Shown piece after piece: positions 6,216-9,423 of a DNA stretch of 9,423 bases. The DNA is from Atribacterota bacterium. Its GTDB lineage: Bacteria; Atribacterota; Phoenicimicrobiia; Phoenicimicrobiales; Phoenicimicrobiaceae. Below the pieces are notes generated by a model. That model made no database searches and was not told the DNA's origin. It worked only from the letters and a program-made list of their open reading frames with translations. The first letter of the stretch is position 1; the number at the start of each line of letters is the position of its first letter. The translations under genes and the position numbers were made by a program. The stretch is from assembly GCA_030599445.1 (NCBI GenBank), contig JAUVOA010000044.1:1-9423 (forward strand), written 5' to 3'.

Positions 6216-6734
6216 TTATAAGCTGGTTTTTTCTTTTTCGAAGTTAACGTTCTTTAAAGATGTCTTCATCGAATCTTTCAAGTAATTTTCTGTTTTCATC
6301 ATAGAAGCAATTCTTTCAACCGAGGACAAGAGCAAATGCTGTTCCCATCTTTGCAGCTTATCAAATTCTAATAAAAATTCTTTTTGTAGTAATGATGGTT
6401 TTTTATTAATAATATTTTTGCCATTTGAGGTAATTTTTATCAGAACCTGTCTTCGGTCAAGGCTGTTTTTTGTTCTTGTCACCAAACCTTTGATTTCAAG
6501 GCGGTCAATAATGTCGGTTACGGTTGCCTGGCTTAAACTGATTTTTCTGGCTATTTCCCCAATTGCTATTTGGTCAGATTGAAAAAGTTCATGTAAAATA
6601 AAAAGTTGGGGAGAAGTTAATCCGTAGTGCTTATCCAGAGACTTGGAATAGATAGACATAGCCCGGCTGATTTGCCTCAAGGTTACCAATATCTCTTCGC
6701 TTAAATCTTTATTATTGTTATTATTGATGTTCAT
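6216..6734 (-). CDS. MarR-family transcriptional regulator, probably of the osmolyte importer
   Basis: This 172-residue winged-helix regulator has the usual MarR layout. An N-terminal dimerisation helix (about 11-37) leads to the GLTSPQLFILHEL segment (38-50). The helix-turn-helix lies at about 57-85, with recognition helix SQATVTDIIDRLEIKGLV. The wing carries the diagnostic D93-R94-R95 and returns as VLIKIT, and long C-terminal helices complete the dimer interface. An asparagine run (N4-N8) at the N-terminus is low complexity. The start is ATG at 6734 with AAGGA at 6741-6745. It lies 84 bp upstream of the first importer permease on the same strand. MarR-type regulators EctR and CosR control osmolyte genes in other bacteria, so control of the adjacent operon is a reasonable inference. 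Its own ligand or signal cannot be read. Confidence 0.9.
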   Translation of the reverse strand: MNINNNNNKDLSEEILVTLRQISRAMSIYSKSLDKHYGLTSPQLFILHELFQSDQIAIGEIARKISLSQATVTDIIDRLEIKGLVTRTKNSLDRRQVLIKITSNGKNIINKKPSLLQKEFLLEFDKLQRWEQHLLLSSVERIASMMKTENYLKDSMKTSLKNVNFEKEKTSL

Positions 6735-7114
6735 TATTTTTCCTTATGACTAATGTACAATACTAATATATCGTATACTTAACAATAAATCAAGTTTATT
6801 ATCATTCGTATTCGGTATCAAAGTTGCAAAAAACCTTTACTATATAGGATATAAAGATTGTAGATAAATAAAAAAATATAATTATGCATATAATAATATG
6901 TTTAGAGCACTTAATAATTATTAAAATAGTATTAAAACCGCAGTATATTCCAGGCAAACAGTGCAGATTAAGATTTAATTAAGAAAGAATAATTTCAGAA
7001 AAAGCCAAAAAAGATAAAAAAAGAAGATTTTATAAGCTTATTGTAGTATAATAAATTGGCTTTCAAAATAAATAAAAATGTATATTTTTTATAAAGGAAG
7101 TTAGAAATATAAAA
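6735..7114. other. AT-rich divergent intergenic region
   Basis: This stretch of about 380 bp between the minus-strand MarR gene and the plus-strand racemase gene holds the MarR promoter (6765-6793). It also holds a perfect 14-bp palindrome TTAATAATTATTAA (6911-6924) and an 8-bp inverted repeat AAAGCCAA (7001-7008) / TTGGCTTT (7056-7063). A lone TATAAT (7047-7052) is present without a good -35. I see no coding frame, tRNA or recognisable riboswitch in it. Confidence 0.6.
6765..6793 (-). promoter_or_regulatory. sigma-70-type promoter of the MarR gene
   Basis: On the minus strand TTGATT (6793-6788) and TATATT (6770-6765) are separated by exactly 17 bp. They match the consensus at 4 of 6 and 5 of 6 positions. 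Transcription would start near 6758, leaving a leader of about 24 nt with the AAGGA ribosome site. Confidence 0.55.
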
Positions 7115-7810
7115 ATGCCAGAGAAAATTATCGGAATTTTAGGCGGGATGGGACCTGAGGCCACCATAGACTTATTTTATAAGATAATTAAATTTACTCC
7201 TGCAGAAAAAGACCAGGATCATTTAAGGATAATTATTGATAATAATCCCAAGATACCAGACCGTACTGCAGCTATCTTGGGAAAAGGAGAAGACCCTCTT
7301 CCAGCTTTACAAGAGAGCGCTCGAAACTTAGAGAAAGCCGGAGCAGATTTTATAATTATTCCCTGCAATACCGCTCATTATTTCCTTCCCTTAATTCAAG
7401 AAAGTGTCAAGATACCGATATTAAATATGATTGAAGAAACTACCAAAGAAACTCAGAAAAGAATTTCCCCAATACAAAAAGTTGGGCTTTTAGCTTCCAT
7501 TGGTATTTATGAAACGGAAATTTATCATCAACACTTTAAAAAATTTAATATCGAAGTTATCTCTCCTGAGGAGAAAGATAAAGAAGAAGTTATGAAAGCA
7601 ATCTATGCGGTTAAGGCAGGAAATTTATCTAAAGGTATTAAGAAAAGCATTTTAAAAATCGCTCAAGAATTGATAGACAAAGGAGCAGAAGCAATAATTG
7701 CCGGATGTACCGAGATCCCTCTAATCTTAAAAGAGGGGGATGCCTCGGTACCAATAATAGACCCAACTCAAATTTTAGCTAAAATTGCAGTTCAGAAAGC
7801 CAAGCTATAA
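7115..7810 (+). CDS. aspartate/glutamate racemase family protein
   Basis: This 231-residue cytoplasmic enzyme is full length for the Asp/Glu racemase (RacX/YgeA, COG1794) family, which interconverts L- and D-amino acids without a cofactor using two cysteines. Both are present in the standard motifs: C84 in PCNTAH and C198 in AGCTEIPL. The N-terminal GILGGMGPEAT (7-17) is the family signature, and NPKIPDRT (44-51) is the usual substrate-loop region. Family members act on aspartate, glutamate or a broad set of residues, and the sequence does not decide which. The start is ATG at 7115. AAGGA at 7094-7098 is 16 nt away, an unusually long gap, but no better start is in frame and the protein begins as the family does. 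The next gene, proS, has its own promoter, so linkage between them is probably only positional. Confidence 0.9.
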   Translation: MPEKIIGILGGMGPEATIDLFYKIIKFTPAEKDQDHLRIIIDNNPKIPDRTAAILGKGEDPLPALQESARNLEKAGADFIIIPCNTAHYFLPLIQESVKIPILNMIEETTKETQKRISPIQKVGLLASIGIYETEIYHQHFKKFNIEVISPEEKDKEEVMKAIYAVKAGNLSKGIKKSILKIAQELIDKGAEAIIAGCTEIPLILKEGDASVPIIDPTQILAKIAVQKAKL

Positions 7811-7955
7811 AACAACAGTAATAGCCAACATCATATTTCCTTTTTTAGTAAAAATTCAGATAATTACATTTAAATATGATTTATTATTATCTATTTTTAT
7901 TTTGTCTTTTTATAGTAGGACAGCTGTTTCTCCTGTCTATAAGCATATAAAATTT

Positions 7956-7984
7956 TAGACAAGTGTATTAAATTATGATAAAAT
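7956..7984 (+). promoter_or_regulatory. sigma-70 promoter of proS
   Basis: TAGACA (7956-7961) and TAAAAT (7979-7984) are separated by 17 bp, each a 5 of 6 match. An extended -10 TG stands at 7976-7977. Transcription would start near 7991, giving a leader of about 54 nt. The leader shows no T-box sequence or other recognised riboswitch. Confidence 0.65.
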
Positions 7985-8044
7985 CTTTAATAAATATATT
8001 ATAAAACTGTAATAAGATAAGGACTAAATAAGGGAGGAACATCG

Positions 8045-9423
8045 GTGGAGAAAGATATAGAATTCGTTAAAGAAATTGCTTCAAAAGAGAAGAACTTTCC
8101 ACAATGGTATGTAGATGTAGTAAGAAAAGCTGAACTGGCCGATTATACTACCATAAAGGGTTGTATGGTAATCAGACCCTATGGATATGGTTTATGGGAG
8201 AATATGCAAGCAGGTTTAGACAGAAGGATTAAAGAAACCGGGCATAAGAATGCTTATTTTCCCTTGTTTATTCCCGAGAGTTTATTAAAGAAAGAAGCAG
8301 AACATGTAGAGGGTTTTGCTCCGGAAGTAGCCTGGGTTACTCATGGTGGAAGCCAGAAATTAGAAGAAAGATTAGCTATTCGTCCAACATCAGAGGCAGT
8401 TATCTGCAGCCTTTATTCTAAATGGGTCAAGTCCTGGAGAGACCTGCCTATACTTATAAATCAATGGGTAAATATTGTGCGCTGGGAGAAAGTAACCCGT
8501 CTGTTTTTAAGGACTACCGAATTTCTCTGGCAGGAAGGTCATACTGCCCACAAGTCCCAGCAGGAAGCAGAAGTAGAGACCTTAAAAATATTGTATCGGG
8601 TTTATAGGGATTATATCGAAAAAGATCTGGCAATCCCGGTAATTGTAGGGCGAAAGACTGAAAAAGAAAAATTTGCCGGAGCCTTACACACTTATACCTT
8701 AGAAGCTCTTATGGCTGATGGAAAAGTCTTACAAGCAGGAACCTCTCATAACCTGGGACAAAATTTTGCTAAAGCTTTCAATATTAAATTTTTAGATGAA
8801 GACCAGAAAGAGAAATATGTCTGGCAGACTTCTTGGGGGACGACTACCAGATTAGTCGGAGCCCTGGTTATGGTGCACGGTGATGAACGTGGTTTAAAAT
8901 TGCCTCCCAAGGTTGCTCCTGTTCAGGTAATCATAGTACCCATTATGTTCGATAAAACCAAGAAAGAGGTTTTAGAGAAAGCTGAGAGTATCCGCGCTAT
9001 TTTAAAGAAAGATTTTCGGGTAGAGATTGATACCCGAGATGGGTACACCCCTGGTTGGAAATTCAACGAGTGGGAGATGAGAGGAGTTCCTTTAAGACTG
9101 GAGATTGGGCCTAAGGATATGGCTCAGGGACAGGTGATGCTGGCGAGAAGAGATACCGGGGAAAAGGTGGCTGTGAAAGAAGAAAATTTAGTAGAGATAG
9201 TGAAAGAATTACTGGATAATATTCAAGAAAATCTTTTTACCAGAGCCAAGAATTTTTTAGAAGAAAATATTCGCGAGAGCTCCGATTATAATGAATTCAA
9301 AAAAATTATCGAAAAGCAGAGAGGATTAGTCAAGACTTATTGGTGTGGAAGTAAAGATTGTGAAGATAAGATAAAAGAAGAGACCAAAGCAAGCATAAGA
9401 TGCATTCCTTTTGAGCAAGAAGA
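8045..9423 (+). CDS. proS: proline-tRNA ligase, archaeal/eukaryote-like type, cut by the right edge
   Basis: The frame runs open from GTG at 8045 to the right edge (459 complete codons), so the last 20-30 residues are missing. It charges tRNA-Pro with proline in the cytoplasm. AGGGAGG (8031-8037) lies 7 nt before the GTG, and MEKDIEFVKEIASKEKNFPQWY is the expected N-terminus. Class II motifs are visible: GYGLWENMQ near motif 1, motif 2 RTTEFLWQEGHTAH starting at R156, and motif 3 with GDERG at 279-283. There is no bacterial editing insertion between motifs 2 and 3. The C-terminal part has WCGSKDCEDKIKEE followed by IRCIPFE, the start of the zinc-binding C-terminal domain of the type 3 (archaeal-like) enzymes. 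Such enzymes occur in several bacterial groups. The frame is intact throughout the visible part. Confidence 0.95.
   Translation, partial: MEKDIEFVKEIASKEKNFPQWYVDVVRKAELADYTTIKGCMVIRPYGYGLWENMQAGLDRRIKETGHKNAYFPLFIPESLLKKEAEHVEGFAPEVAWVTHGGSQKLEERLAIRPTSEAVICSLYSKWVKSWRDLPILINQWVNIVRWEKVTRLFLRTTEFLWQEGHTAHKSQQEAEVETLKILYRVYRDYIEKDLAIPVIVGRKTEKEKFAGALHTYTLEALMADGKVLQAGTSHNLGQNFAKAFNIKFLDEDQKEKYVWQTSWGTTTRLVGALVMVHGDERGLKLPPKVAPVQVIIVPIMFDKTKKEVLEKAESIRAILKKDFRVEIDTRDGYTPGWKFNEWEMRGVPLRLEIGPKDMAQGQVMLARRDTGEKVAVKEENLVEIVKELLDNIQENLFTRAKNFLEENIRESSDYNEFKKIIEKQRGLVKTYWCGSKDCEDKIKEETKASIRCIPFEQE

Noticed and set aside
6881..6924. AT-rich palindromes (TATGCATA, TTAATAATTATTAA) as a replication origin or operator
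   Set aside because: There are no DnaA boxes or repeated copies nearby; palindromes of this size arise easily in such AT-rich DNA.
7911..7941. Hairpin GACAG/CTGTC (with TATA arms) as terminator of the racemase gene
   Set aside because: The stem is short with a 4-nt bulge and no T-tract follows it on either strand.
7985..8044. T-box or other tRNA-sensing leader before proS
   Set aside because: The leader is only about 54 nt and lacks the conserved T-box sequence and any terminator/antiterminator pair.
8422..8607. Plus-strand 61-codon open frame inside proS
   Set aside because: It is an out-of-frame shadow over the proS motif 2 region.

Overview
The window comes from a low-GC bacterial chromosome. 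All the genes are ordinary bacterial housekeeping or transport types. The proline-tRNA ligase is of the archaeal/eukaryote-like type, and the phosphodiesterase resembles archaeal YfcE-family proteins. The osmolyte-binding protein has a plain Sec signal peptide rather than a lipobox, which hints at a diderm cell. The mix of AT-rich genes, GC-rich intergenic palindromes and degenerate short tandem arrays would suit an uncultivated anaerobic lineage such as Atribacterota. That placement is a guess from recall and cannot be settled from the sequence alone.

Layout. Positions 2-1762 (+) hold the C-terminal two thirds of a UPF0182/COG1615 membrane protein, cut by the left edge. A repeat-rich convergent gap follows (1763-2018), with an octamer array, a perfect 28-bp palindrome, a hairpin with a T-tract, a REP-like element and a heptamer array. 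Next, on the minus strand, comes a YfcE/MJ0936-like metallophosphoesterase (2019-2519) and a second repeat-rich gap (2520-2759) that carries a terminator for the operon upstream of it. Still on the minus strand and read right to left, a complete OpuC/Osm-type compatible-solute ABC importer follows: permease, ATPase with CBS region, permease, binding protein. It is preceded by a MarR-family regulator gene (6216-6734). A divergent, very AT-rich gap (6735-7114) separates these from two plus-strand genes: an aspartate/glutamate racemase (7115-7810) and proS (8045 to the right edge), the latter with its own clear promoter.

How the genes work together. The importer genes are 13-16 bp apart and clearly form one transcription unit. 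Directly upstream of the first permease there is a consensus -35 box and an imperfect 18-bp palindrome overlapping the -10 and spacer. This makes the neighbouring MarR protein a good candidate for local control of osmolyte uptake, as MarR-type EctR/CosR proteins do in other bacteria. The first permease has no ATG, GTG or TTG anywhere in its N-terminal region, yet a perfect Shine-Dalgarno sequence precedes an ATT codon at just the family-expected length. An ATT start is therefore likely.

I see no CRISPR array, phage, transposase, tRNA or rRNA, and no defence system. The least explained content is the recurrent degenerate 7-8 bp tandem arrays lying at the 3' ends of three genes, and a small family of GGGGCG/CGCCCC palindromes beside them.
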